Translations under genes and position numbers: made by a program
Shown here: piece by piece, positions 25,814 through 34,280 of the stretch
Position numbering within the stretch: the first letter of the stretch is position 1
Layout of the letters: every line of letters starts with the position of its first letter
The notes under the pieces: generated by a model
What the model was told of the DNA's origin: nothing
Database searches by the model: none
The model's input: only the letters and a program-made list of their open reading frames with translations
Assembly (NCBI GenBank): GCA_947174495.1
Contig: CAMWJC010000016.1
Span: 1-50,256, forward strand
Direction of reading: 5' to 3'
DNA from: an uncultured Lachnospiraceae bacterium
Lineage (GTDB): Bacteria > Bacillota > Clostridia > Lachnospirales > Lachnospiraceae
Length of the DNA: 50,256 nucleotides

Positions 25814-26812
25814 ATGAAAATTAGAAGAAAACGGAAAAATCAGATGTTTGCATATAAGATGCTCACACCTGTCATATTGATTCTCTTACTGTGTGGCTGT
25901 GCCGGCAGCAGAGAAACTGTCCAGACAGAAAATCAAATAGGACCTGAAAAAGAAGAAGCTGCGGAGTCAGAAACGATTGAATTTGTCGATGATCTGGGCA
26001 GGGAGGTTCAAGTCTGCAGTTCTCCCCAAGCAGCAGCACTTATTGGCAGTTTTGCGGATGTCTGGCTTTTGGCCGGAGGAGAACTCAAGGCAGCAGCAAA
26101 TGATTCCTGGACAAGTCTTTCACTTCCGCTGGGAGAGCAGGTGGTTAATCTGGGAAGTATTACGGGGCCGGATGCGGAAAAGCTGATTGCATCCAAACCG
26201 GATCTGGTGTTGGCAAGCGTCAATACGGATGCGGATCTGGAATTAGAAGAACTTCTAACACAGACGGGCATCCCGGTGGCATATTTTCAGGTGTCGGATT
26301 TTGAAGAATATCTGCATATGCTGGATATCTGTACGCTGCTTACCGGCAGAAGGGACTTGTACGAGGAGCAAGGTCTTAAGGTTCAGCAGGAGATTGAGCA
26401 GGTGAAAGAGAGGATCGACGGTTCCCGTCCCAAAGTTTTGTTTCTTCGTGCATCCGCAAGCAGCGTGAAGGCGAAAGGAAGCAGAGACAACGTATGCGGA
26501 GAAATGCTGGCGGAATTAGATTGCATCAACATAGCGGATAATCAGGACAGTCTGCTGGAGGATTTAAGCCTGGAGGCTGTAATTGTGGAAGACCCGGATT
26601 ATATTTTTGTCACGGTGCAGGGAACCGATCAGGAAGCGGCAATGGATAATGTAGAACAGCTCCTGATTTCCAATCCGGCGTGGAATTCCCTTACGGCAGT
26701 GAAAAATGGTCAATATTATGTGCTGGATAAGCGGTTATATAATTTGAAGCCTAATGCAAGATGGGGAGAAGCATACCAAAAGCTGGCAGATATTTTATAT
26801 CCGGTGCAGTGA
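25814..26812 (+). CDS. ABC transporter substrate-binding lipoprotein (BtuF/FecB-like)
   Basis: Surface lipoprotein that captures a metal complex, corrinoid or siderophore for a FecCD-type importer. A basic start and hydrophobic stretch end in the lipobox LLCGC, with lipidated Cys near residue 29. The mature part fits Periplasmic_binding_2: GREVQVCSSPQAAALIGSFADVWLLAGG, NLGSITGPDAEKLIASKPDLVLAS and a long linking helix near 190-200. The dehydrogenase/methyltransferase gene follows after 13 bp, and a matching permease and ATPase are encoded on the opposite strand just beyond. Linkage to tetrapyrrole synthesis favours a corrinoid or haem-type ligand; no cobalamin riboswitch is seen. Confidence 0.85.
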   Translation: MKIRRKRKNQMFAYKMLTPVILILLLCGCAGSRETVQTENQIGPEKEEAAESETIEFVDDLGREVQVCSSPQAAALIGSFADVWLLAGGELKAAANDSWTSLSLPLGEQVVNLGSITGPDAEKLIASKPDLVLASVNTDADLELEELLTQTGIPVAYFQVSDFEEYLHMLDICTLLTGRRDLYEEQGLKVQQEIEQVKERIDGSRPKVLFLRASASSVKAKGSRDNVCGEMLAELDCINIADNQDSLLEDLSLEAVIVEDPDYIFVTVQGTDQEAAMDNVEQLLISNPAWNSLTAVKNGQYYVLDKRLYNLKPNARWGEAYQKLADILYPVQ

Positions 26813-26825
26813 GGAGGAGAAAGGG

Positions 26826-28151
26826 ATGGGATATTTCCCCTTTTTTATGGATATTGAAGGAAAAAGCGGTTTGATTGTGGGCGGCGGAGAAGTAGCCCGG
26901 CGTAAGGTTCGAAAGCTCATGCCCTTTCAGCCCAGGCTTACGGTGGTTGCGCCGGTTATTGCCCGGGAGCTTCTTGCGGATAAGGCGCTTACCTGTGTAC
27001 AGAGGGCTTTCCGGGAAGAGGATATCCTGGGACAGATGTTTGTGATTGCGGCTTCTAATGAGGCCGATGTGAACCGGGAAGTGGGAAGGTTGTGCAGAGA
27101 AAAGAATATTCCCGTGAATGTGGCGGATGAAAAGGAAGCATGCAGCTTCCTTTTTCCTGCGCTTGTAAAAGAAGGGAGACTTACCATAGGAATTTCCACA
27201 GAGGGTGCAAGTCCGGCCATGGCGGGAAAGATCCGAAGCAGTGTGGAAGCTTCCCTGCCTCACGGAATAGGGGAAGAGCTTGAGCGGCTTGCAAATTTAA
27301 GAGAACAGGTAAAAAAGGAGATTCCCGCCGGAGAACATAGAACGGAAATTTTAAAACAGGCAGCGCAAAATTGCGCAGACAGTACAGGCCGAATGACCGG
27401 GCAGGAAAAAGGAAAAGTAATATTGGCAGGAGCGGGCTGTGGGGCCTATGATCTGATTACAGTAAGAGGGTTGAATGCAGTGAGAGATGCCCAGGTGCTG
27501 GTTTATGATGATCTCATTGATGAAAGACTGCTTTCTCATACCGGTGAGTCCTGCGAAAAAATTTATGTGGGGAAAAGAAGCGGAAAACATAGTATGCCCC
27601 AAGAGGAGATCAATGCCCTTTTAATTGCGAAAGCAAAAGAAGGAAAACTTGTGGTCCGGTTAAAAGGAGGAGATCCCTTTGTGTTTGGCAGAGGAGGAGA
27701 GGAAATTCTGGCGTTAAGACAGGCGGGAATTGAAGTGGAAGAAATTCCGGGCATATCCTCCGCCGTGGCGGTGCCGGCAGCATCAGGGATCCCGGTAACA
27801 CACAGAGGGATCAGCCGGGGTTTTCATGTGATCACGGGGCACGGAGCAGAGGGCAGTCTGACCGAAAAGATGGAAACCCTTGCGGCTTTGGAAGGGACAC
27901 TGATTTTTCTTATGGGATTAGGGAATATAGAGGAAATTACGGAAGGTTTGATTGCCAGCGGAAAACCGGAAAGTACGCCGGTAGCAGTGATCCGGGGAGG
28001 ATTTGCCGATACTGCTCAGACAATCCGGGGGTGCCTTGGGGATATTGCAGAAAAGACAAAACAATCCGGCTTGATGTCACCTGCAGTGATTGTGATTGGA
28101 GAATGCGCTGGAATGGATCTGTTTGGATGTGAGACGGCATTGGAGGAATAG
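26826..28151 (+). CDS. Precorrin-2 dehydrogenase / uroporphyrinogen-III C-methyltransferase fusion
   Basis: Two-domain enzyme of the siroheme/corrinoid branch. Residues ~1-150 are a Rossmann dehydrogenase that oxidises precorrin-2 to sirohydrochlorin (GLIVGGGEVARRKVRKL, then NVADEKEACSFLFPALV). Residues ~200-440 are an S-adenosylmethionine-dependent methyltransferase making precorrin-2: AGAGCGAYDLITVRGLNA, VVRLKGGDPFVFGRGGEE, EEIPGISSAVAVPAASGIPVTHRG. The order matches E. coli CysG. The ATG at 26826 follows a GAGGAGG site; earlier codons in the frame overlap the lipoprotein gene. No hemA-type partner genes adjoin. Confidence 0.9.
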   Translation: MGYFPFFMDIEGKSGLIVGGGEVARRKVRKLMPFQPRLTVVAPVIARELLADKALTCVQRAFREEDILGQMFVIAASNEADVNREVGRLCREKNIPVNVADEKEACSFLFPALVKEGRLTIGISTEGASPAMAGKIRSSVEASLPHGIGEELERLANLREQVKKEIPAGEHRTEILKQAAQNCADSTGRMTGQEKGKVILAGAGCGAYDLITVRGLNAVRDAQVLVYDDLIDERLLSHTGESCEKIYVGKRSGKHSMPQEEINALLIAKAKEGKLVVRLKGGDPFVFGRGGEEILALRQAGIEVEEIPGISSAVAVPAASGIPVTHRGISRGFHVITGHGAEGSLTEKMETLAALEGTLIFLMGLGNIEEITEGLIASGKPESTPVAVIRGGFADTAQTIRGCLGDIAEKTKQSGLMSPAVIVIGECAGMDLFGCETALEE

Positions 28152-28167
28152 GGGAAAAAGAACTATA

Positions 28168-28932
28168 TCATTGAAAGAAATAATAGGTTCTATCCTGATC
28201 GGAAAACTGCTTACAGGTAACGCCAAAAACCTTTTCCAAAATACGGCTTTCCAGACATTTGGAAGGTGTATCCTGCGCGACGATAGCTCGATCTTTCATA
28301 ACGATGAGTCGATCCGATACCTGAAGCGCCTGGTTCAGGTCATGGAGCGTTAAAACAATGGTTTTACCCTGAGCTTTCAGTTCCCGGATCATATCAAGAA
28401 ATTCTTTTTGACCGTAAGGATCAAGATAAGTTGTAGGTTCGTCTAATACAATATAATCACAGTCCTGAGCCAGAGTCATAGCAAAGAAAACCCGTTGGCG
28501 GATGCCGCCGGAAAGGGTGTCTACAGATTGCCCGGCAAAAGGAAATGTGTGTGTAAAATTCATAGCGTCTTCTACAATGCGTACATCCTTTTCTGTTTTT
28601 TTGCGGGAAAACCCCAGATAAGGAAAACGTCCGTGCTCTACCAACATACGTGCAGGGATAGAAGGAATCACGGTGCGGGTTTGGGGGAGAAAAGAAACCC
28701 TTCGGGCGCGTTCCCGTAAGGAAAGCTGAAGGTAATCTTCTCCGTCAAGAAAAACAGCGCCTGATGTGACCGTTGATACTCCGTTTAAGCATTGTAGTAA
28801 AGTGGTTTTTCCGCAGCCGTTTGGACCGATTAAGGTTGTGATACAGCCTTTGGGAAAGGATACAGAAACAGAATTCAAAATAGGAGTACGCCCGCAGGAT
28901 ACGGATACGTTTCGAAATTCAAGCATTGACAC
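28168..28932 (-). CDS. ABC transporter ATPase (FecE/BtuD-like)
   Basis: Energises the adjacent FecCD permease. Walker A GPNGCGKTTLL near residue 37, the signature LSGGIRQRVFFAMTL near 140, Walker B DYIVLDEPTTYLD near 160 and the switch His in LTLHDLNQ are all intact. The start is GTG at 28932 with AGGAGG 5 nt upstream; the ATG at 28926 is farther from the site. It overlaps the permease gene by 14 bp. The gene ends 16 bp from the convergent dehydrogenase/methyltransferase gene with no terminator between, so the two transcripts should overlap. Confidence 0.92.
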   Translation of the reverse strand: MSMLEFRNVSVSCGRTPILNSVSVSFPKGCITTLIGPNGCGKTTLLQCLNGVSTVTSGAVFLDGEDYLQLSLRERARRVSFLPQTRTVIPSIPARMLVEHGRFPYLGFSRKKTEKDVRIVEDAMNFTHTFPFAGQSVDTLSGGIRQRVFFAMTLAQDCDYIVLDEPTTYLDPYGQKEFLDMIRELKAQGKTIVLTLHDLNQALQVSDRLIVMKDRAIVAQDTPSKCLESRILEKVFGVTCKQFSDQDRTYYFFQ

Positions 28933-29917
28933 GGCGTCCTCCTTTCTTTTTTAACAGCAGATACAGGAAGAAGGGGCCTCCGATAAATGCCATAATAATT
29001 CCGGCAGGCAGTTCAAAGGGACGAAAAAGTAACCGTCCAAGCAGATCGCAGCAAAGAACAAAGCTGCCCCCAAGCAAGGCACTGCAGGGAAGGAGAAAAC
29101 GGGCATCGTTTCCGAAAAGCTGTCTGCATACATGGGGAACGATCAGACCCACAAAGCTCAGAAGTCCCGCATAACTGACCACACAGCCGGCAAGAAGACT
29201 GGACAGGGTAAGAAGAAGCAGCCTTGTAAAAGAGACATTTAGTCCCAGAGAACGGGCAATGTCATCTCCAAGACCAAGGATATTTAATACCCGTCCAAGG
29301 CACAGGGAAAAGAAAAAAGCTGTCAGAATGCAGAGGCAGGGAAAAGTCAGTCTGCCCAAAGTCAGTCCGGACAAAGAGCCGGAAAGAAAAGAGGTTAGGT
29401 TGACGGATAACTCCGTATCGAGTATCTTAATGGTATTGATCCCGGCATTCAAAAAACTGGAGATTGTGATTCCGGCTAATATGATGGTGGTTCTGGAACT
29501 GTCTGCCAGATAGGCAAGTGCAAAAACAGCCAGAGAGGTAAAAAGCGCTCCCACAAAAGCAGAAGCAGGGATTAACAGAACATTGTGGGGGAACAGCAGC
29601 ATTGCCAGCATAACAGCGAAACCGGAGCCGGAATTGACGCCGATGGTAGCAGGACTGGCAAGTGCATTGTTCATCACTGTCTGTAAGATGACACCGGAAA
29701 CAGAAAGACCTATGCCGGCGAAAAGTCCGCCCAGAGCACGTGGCAGACGTACTGCAGTGATCAATGTATAGACGGTGGAATCCGTTTTTTGAAATAAGAT
29801 GCTGCTGCAGATATCCGAAATGCCAACCGATACGCTTCCAAACAAGATGGATAGGAGAAAGGAAGCCGGGAGCATAAGGCAAAGCAACGGAATTATAAGG
29901 AATTTGTGGTTTTTCAT
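28919..29917 (-). CDS. FecCD-family ABC transporter permease
   Basis: Integral membrane subunit of an importer for corrinoids, haem or siderophores. The 332-residue length and about nine to ten hydrophobic segments fit the BtuC/FecCD family. The motifs RLPRALGGLFAGIGLSVSGVILQTVMNNALASPATIGVNSGSGF and YAGLLSFVGLIVPHVCR are family hallmarks. An AGGAG site lies 8 nt upstream of the ATG. It probably works with the ATPase downstream and the lipoprotein at 25814, even though that gene is on the other strand. Confidence 0.92.
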   Translation of the reverse strand: MKNHKFLIIPLLCLMLPASFLLSILFGSVSVGISDICSSILFQKTDSTVYTLITAVRLPRALGGLFAGIGLSVSGVILQTVMNNALASPATIGVNSGSGFAVMLAMLLFPHNVLLIPASAFVGALFTSLAVFALAYLADSSRTTIILAGITISSFLNAGINTIKILDTELSVNLTSFLSGSLSGLTLGRLTFPCLCILTAFFFSLCLGRVLNILGLGDDIARSLGLNVSFTRLLLLTLSSLLAGCVVSYAGLLSFVGLIVPHVCRQLFGNDARFLLPCSALLGGSFVLCCDLLGRLLFRPFELPAGIIMAFIGGPFFLYLLLKKKGGRRVNA

Positions 29918-30026
29918 GGTATAATACTCCTATTGTTTGATGGTAACACAGAAAATCGATGCTTTCAATAGGCGTTATGAGGAGATTGAAACGAATAGAG
30001 CCGTAGCATTAAAGGAGAAAACGGAT

Positions 30027-30710
30027 ATGGATTTATTATGGAGACTTTCCAAATATCTTACTTTTGACAATATCTGTACTGCCCTGTCGATAATCGGATT
30101 AATTTATTTTGTAATTAATAGATTTATTCTGCATAGAGCGCCGGTTCCTTCCAGTGCGTTTAAGCGTGTTCCTAAGGAACTGTTGGATGAGTGTATCGAG
30201 CAGCTTAAGAAGCGGGAGAAAGAAGAGTATGAGGATTATGTACTTCCAGTTGCTCTTATGAGAGATTTGCAATTAAAGCCTGATGATGATGAGGTTTTGA
30301 AGCGTCTGCTTTGCAGCATTTGTGAACATATGGGATTTGATGGAAACTATATAGAATTGGTTATATCTGATACTCCGGTGCCGGAGCGGGCAGGAGCTAT
30401 CTCCACGGATCTGGATTTTACAACTATCTGGCTGGAGCTGCGACCGCCCTATATTGTTGATTCAATAATTGCTGTATTAGCCCATGAGGTTATGCATCTT
30501 CATTTGTATTATGAGGGGATACGGCGACAGGATAATTGGGAGAATGAAGTACTGACGGATACTGCGGCAGTTTACTGCGGCTTTGGGGAATATATGTATA
30601 AAGGTTATGCGGTAAATCCGGGAGAGATGGCGCTTTCTTACCATAAGGTGGGCTATATCCGGCAGGAGGATGTGAAATATATTATGGAAGTAATAAAGAA
30701 ACAAGAATGA
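30027..30710 (+). CDS. Membrane-anchored zincin-like protein, unknown function
   Basis: A 227-residue protein with one N-terminal membrane segment (ALSIIGLIYFVINRFIL, about residues 15-32) and a cytoplasmic or exposed domain. The motif AVLAHEVMHLHLYYEG carries HExxH, and NEVLTDTAAVYCGFGEYMYKGY supplies a likely third metal ligand, as in SprT- or M48-like zincins. Substrates are unknown. The frame is open from 29937, but only the ATG at 30027 has a ribosome site (AAAGGAG, 9 nt spacing). The PfkB kinase gene follows after 19 bp, so the two are probably cotranscribed. Confidence 0.7.
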   Translation: MDLLWRLSKYLTFDNICTALSIIGLIYFVINRFILHRAPVPSSAFKRVPKELLDECIEQLKKREKEEYEDYVLPVALMRDLQLKPDDDEVLKRLLCSICEHMGFDGNYIELVISDTPVPERAGAISTDLDFTTIWLELRPPYIVDSIIAVLAHEVMHLHLYYEGIRRQDNWENEVLTDTAAVYCGFGEYMYKGYAVNPGEMALSYHKVGYIRQEDVKYIMEVIKKQE

Positions 30711-30729
30711 CAAAATAAGGAGGAGTTTT

Positions 30730-31530
30730 ATGATGAAAGTGACTGCAATGACTTGTCTATGTGTGGATGTTTTTGATGGTACGGAGGAGATACGGCCCGG
30801 TGGCGAAGCGCTTAATTTTGCTGCGACAGCGGCCGGCAGATATGAGTACATTCAAATGAGTCTCATAGGCGGGATAGGAGATGATAATTATGGAAAAAGT
30901 ATTCTGGATTCTATCAGCGGATTGAAGATAAATACCGATTGTGTTCATGTGATACCGGGCGGTGCAACAGCCAGCAATCGAACTTATCTTACAGAAGACG
31001 GAGACAGATACTATCTGGATGACTCATGGCAGGAGGGAGTATATGGGAGCTTTGCTCTTACGGATGTGGATAAGCAAAAGATGAAGGATTCCCAATTAAT
31101 CCACACTAATTTCAGTTGCCCTATATTTTTTGAAATAATAAAATTGAAAAAGGAATATGGATTTCAGATGTCTGTGGACTTTGACAAAGAAAGAGATTTT
31201 TCAGGATTTGAAGAAATTCTTCCTTATATCGATTATTTTTTTATCAGCGGAGAGGAAAGTCTTCTGCCTGTTCTTAAGAAATGGTCAATGGATTATAAAG
31301 GTGTATTTACGGCAACGCTTGCGGAGAAAGGAAGTGTTGCTTATGGAAACGGTATAGAGTATAGAGCGGATGCGGTAAAGGTATCCGAGGTGATAGATAC
31401 CACCGGCTGCGGGGATAGTTATCAGGCGGGCTTCATCTGTTCAGTGATAAAGGATGGGCAGATTAAGGCAGCTATGGAGGAAGGTTCCAAGGTTGCTGCC
31501 GAAACACTCTCTCATATAGGAGGCTTTTAA
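30730..31530 (+). CDS. PfkB-family carbohydrate kinase (FrlD-like)
   Basis: Phosphorylates a sugar or sugar-amino acid adduct. GGEALNFAATAAGRY near residue 24 forms part of the substrate site, and DTTGCGDSYQAGF near 225 is the PfkB signature with the catalytic Asp in GCGDS. The short length (266 aa) and GGIGDDNYGKSILDSISGL are closest to fructoselysine 6-kinase (FrlD). No deglycase (frlB) gene is nearby, so the substrate is uncertain. A strong AAGGAGGAG site precedes the ATG. Confidence 0.82.
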   Translation: MMKVTAMTCLCVDVFDGTEEIRPGGEALNFAATAAGRYEYIQMSLIGGIGDDNYGKSILDSISGLKINTDCVHVIPGGATASNRTYLTEDGDRYYLDDSWQEGVYGSFALTDVDKQKMKDSQLIHTNFSCPIFFEIIKLKKEYGFQMSVDFDKERDFSGFEEILPYIDYFFISGEESLLPVLKKWSMDYKGVFTATLAEKGSVAYGNGIEYRADAVKVSEVIDTTGCGDSYQAGFICSVIKDGQIKAAMEEGSKVAAETLSHIGGF

Positions 31531-31585
31531 ATCGACACATATGATTGGATTTTGAAGCGGAAACGAAGTAAAGGAGCAGGAGAAG

Positions 31586-31954
31586 ATGGACAGAATAAAA
31601 GAATTTGTACATAGGTTATGCCAATATGGCGGTGAGGGAGAAGAGTTTGAAACGCAGTTTTTGACAGCACTGTCAGCCGATGAGGAAATACTTGCAGAGC
31701 TTACGTATTACATGGAACATGGAGATTTTGCATGTCAGGCAAAGGTGCAGGGCTATACGGTTGTGGACATAATGATTTGGCAGATGGATCATTTTAAGGC
31801 GCGGCTGGACCGGGATAATACCGGAACCAGACAAAACCCGGATCGTATGGTGCTTCTGGCATTTGACACTTTGCTTAAGATGCGGGAGGAACCTGAAAAA
31901 TATACTGTAAAAATGAGACAGGAGACAGGAACGGATTATGAAGGAAAATATTGA
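31586..31954 (+). CDS. Conserved hypothetical protein
   Basis: A 122-residue acidic, mostly helical protein (EEFETQFLTALSADEEILAELTYYMEHG; VDIMIWQMDHFKARLDRD). I do not recognise the family. It has an AAAGGAGCAGGAG site and overlaps the following small gene by 17 bp, so the pair is translated together. Gene order after a sugar kinase gives no clear role. Confidence 0.68.
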   Translation: MDRIKEFVHRLCQYGGEGEEFETQFLTALSADEEILAELTYYMEHGDFACQAKVQGYTVVDIMIWQMDHFKARLDRDNTGTRQNPDRMVLLAFDTLLKMREEPEKYTVKMRQETGTDYEGKY

Positions 31955-32138
31955 CGATGTAATTAGAATGTTAGACAATATGACAGAAAAGGAAATCAGC
32001 CGCATGAAAATAGAAACTTCCGGGGAGGTCAGAGAAGGAGAAACAGAGCGCTCATACCATCACGGGCGGTGTGATGTGGGAAGTCCCTTTGCAACAGGGA
32101 AGCTGTTTGATTTAGAACCGCCGGAGTGTGGAAACTAA
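31938..32138 (+). CDS. Small His/Cys-containing hypothetical protein
   Basis: A 66-residue protein with a charged helix and then SYHHGRCDVGSPFATGKLFDLEPPECG, a segment able to bind metal through two His and two Cys. I recall similar C-terminal motifs in small Lachnospiraceae proteins, without function. The start lies within the preceding gene with only a weak AGGAACGG site, consistent with coupled translation. Confidence 0.6.
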   Translation: MKENIDDVIRMLDNMTEKEISRMKIETSGEVREGETERSYHHGRCDVGSPFATGKLFDLEPPECGN

Positions 32139-32159
32139 TCCTAACGGGAATGTACTTTG

Positions 32160-32185
32160 TTTCATAATTATGATAAATTATGAAA
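32160..32185. terminator. Terminator between convergent genes
   Basis: A perfect 10-bp stem (32160-32169 with 32176-32185) ends exactly where the minus-strand gene stops. It is A/T-rich on both sides and can serve both directions. Confidence 0.6.
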
Positions 32186-32890
32186 TTAAAAATGTAGACG
32201 TCGCCTTACTGCATCTCGAAATCGTCTTATGGATAGCAGTGTGATCAACAGTACAACGATGACGCTGCATACCGTCAATACAATAGCGGACCATACCAGG
32301 CGCAGAGGCTTGTCAACATAATGCTGAATCAGAAGTTCGATTCCCACACATAGAAAAGCAGCCTCTATAAAGAAGTACAGAGAAATAGCAAGAAAAGATA
32401 TGGAAAAGGACCGGAGCAGCAGAGTGAAAATCTCTACCAGGATCGTGGTAAGTGCTACAATAGGAAGGGCAAGCATCCAGAACCATTCATCGCTCGCAGT
32501 GTTGAAGGTGATCAGGTATAGATAAATTCCGATTGCAACACCGTCAAATAACAGGGAAATATAGATCGGAAGTTTGGTATAGATCACGGCGGGAAAGACC
32601 AGTACGAACAATACCAGGCATGCTCCGATAATAAACAGAGACCATGGACTGCCGGGAAAAACAAACAAATTTAACAATAGGCAGCTGAGTGAAGTAGCGA
32701 TAAGTACAATGGAGGTCAGGATTCCAAAGTCCTTCCGTTTTACTACATCCACTTTTCCTTTTTCTGTAGGATAGGGAGAGAGAGACATAGCATCCTTCAG
32801 TTCGTTTGGATTGATTACTGGTGTATGGCACAGAGGACAGTTTTTTAAGGAAGCCTCCAGTTCTACACCGCAGTTTACACAATAGGACAT
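32186..32890 (-). CDS. Zinc-ribbon membrane protein (DUF6320-like)
   Basis: The N-terminus is a zinc ribbon (CVNCGVELEASLKNCPLCHTPV). After a linker, about six hydrophobic helices span residues ~55-225. The function is unknown; the DUF6320 assignment is from general resemblance. The ATG at 32890 has GGAGGT 6 nt upstream; upstream in-frame codons lack a site and would add a non-conserved leader. It follows the acyltransferase gene by 16 bp, and the esterase is divergent. These three gene types occur together in other Clostridia as I recall, suggesting a membrane-linked acylation function. Confidence 0.72.
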   Translation of the reverse strand: MSYCVNCGVELEASLKNCPLCHTPVINPNELKDAMSLSPYPTEKGKVDVVKRKDFGILTSIVLIATSLSCLLLNLFVFPGSPWSLFIIGACLVLFVLVFPAVIYTKLPIYISLLFDGVAIGIYLYLITFNTASDEWFWMLALPIVALTTILVEIFTLLLRSFSISFLAISLYFFIEAAFLCVGIELLIQHYVDKPLRLVWSAIVLTVCSVIVVLLITLLSIRRFRDAVRRRLHF

Positions 32891-32906
32891 ATAGATACCT
32901 CCATGA

Positions 32907-34238
32907 TCAGTAGTTTCGGTTACTTTCAATTTTAACATGAATTCCGTCGGCAACCAGCTTTTGGAAAAATAGCCGTTCCACATCGGATTCTACGATACTG
33001 CTTGCAAAGTTTATGGTGAGGATATCCTCAAAACTGACAATGGCACAGTTGGTTCGGGAAGAGAATGGCTGACCCATATAGATGTCAAATCGTTCAATAT
33101 GAGGCTTCATGTTATCAGGAACCTTTAAGGCACCCATGTTGGTCAGACCTGCAGAGGAGTTTTTGTCCTGTACTTTGGTGTAAAACATCCTTACCACAAA
33201 GTCTTTTACAAAAAGGGGAACGATGCGGATCAGAGGATTCCGCTGTGTGTTTGCGTTGGTAGTGATATCCCCTTTTAAAAACTTTTCATTGATGTAGTAG
33301 CGCATGTAATTGTGAACCTGCTTCACAATTTCTTCAAAGGTATATTCACCCAAGCGGGGATCGATGCCGGGATAAACCATGGTGATAAAATTACGCAACG
33401 TCTCCGAAGGGAAGAAGCGCCGAAGATTGACCGGCATGGCAATCTTTACCGGACGCAGTTTTATATGCCAGTCATGCTGCTGTTTTTGGAGCAGAGCATA
33501 TAGAAGTACAGAGTTTAAATATTCGGTGATTGTGGCCTGATATTTGGAGGCAACATTCATAACTTCCTTTACAGACATGATACCGTCGATCACATTAAAG
33601 GTGTAAAAAGGTGCTCTGGTTCCCCGAACACGGTAGGTCTTTTCTCCAGGACGGGAGGGACAGACCTTGGCGTTGGCATAACGCATATACGCGTCTTCCA
33701 ACTCGCCAGGAGTAGGCGCTTCATTAATATCTTTCACAAAACCGCCGTCAGAGATGGGATGTCCCAGGAGACGGAGGTAAACTGCAGTGATCGTCTGCAG
33801 TACGTACATGCCGCCGGTGCCGTCGCCCAGACAATGATGGGCTTCAAGGGAGATCCGGCAGTCGTGGTAATAAATCCGCAGAAGATAGCGGTTTCCAGCC
33901 TTAAAAGGCATAGGCATGCAAAAATTCCGAATATCCTTTTGGACAAAAGGACCTGGCCTGTCGTTGAGCTCTAAATAACGCCAAAAAAGACCTTTTCTGA
34001 TAGCAGTCTTGTAGGTGGGAAAGCGCTTTAAAGCAATATCCACGGCGTGTTGAAGAATATCCGGCTTTACCGGATCTTTCAAGACAACGGACAGCCGATA
34101 GACAGAAGAAAAGTCACGGCGCTGCAGGGTAGGATAAACAATGGCAGAAAGATCCAGTTTGTACCAGATCTTTGGGTCCTGCTTTTCTCTATTATTTTTA
34201 AATTTTTTTGCTTGGTTTCGAGAATATAAATTTTTCAT
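32907..34238 (-). CDS. Alcohol acetyltransferase / condensation-type acyltransferase
   Basis: A 443-residue protein of the chloramphenicol acetyltransferase-like superfamily. The active-site motif HHCLGDG (HHxxxDG) lies near residue 132, and KIAMPVNLRRFFPSETLRNF resembles the second conserved region of condensation and alcohol acyltransferases. The basic N-terminus suggests a cytoplasmic enzyme. The acyl acceptor is unknown. Two starts are possible (34247 and 34238). A TGC-TATAAT extended -10 box lies only a few bases before them, so the mRNA may have a very short or no leader. Confidence 0.75.
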   Translation of the reverse strand: MKNLYSRNQAKKFKNNREKQDPKIWYKLDLSAIVYPTLQRRDFSSVYRLSVVLKDPVKPDILQHAVDIALKRFPTYKTAIRKGLFWRYLELNDRPGPFVQKDIRNFCMPMPFKAGNRYLLRIYYHDCRISLEAHHCLGDGTGGMYVLQTITAVYLRLLGHPISDGGFVKDINEAPTPGELEDAYMRYANAKVCPSRPGEKTYRVRGTRAPFYTFNVIDGIMSVKEVMNVASKYQATITEYLNSVLLYALLQKQQHDWHIKLRPVKIAMPVNLRRFFPSETLRNFITMVYPGIDPRLGEYTFEEIVKQVHNYMRYYINEKFLKGDITTNANTQRNPLIRIVPLFVKDFVVRMFYTKVQDKNSSAGLTNMGALKVPDNMKPHIERFDIYMGQPFSSRTNCAIVSFEDILTINFASSIVESDVERLFFQKLVADGIHVKIESNRNY

Positions 34239-34280
34239 TGACCTCATTATAGCATAGGTTAGACAGAAAAAGGAGGAAAT

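Noticed and set aside
29918-30026. Cobalamin riboswitch between the permease and the zincin gene
   Set aside because: The gap is too short and lacks the B12-box pattern.
29937-30026. Upstream extension of the zincin protein
   Set aside because: The TTG/ATG starts at 29937-29940 have no ribosome site, while the ATG at 30027 has a strong one.
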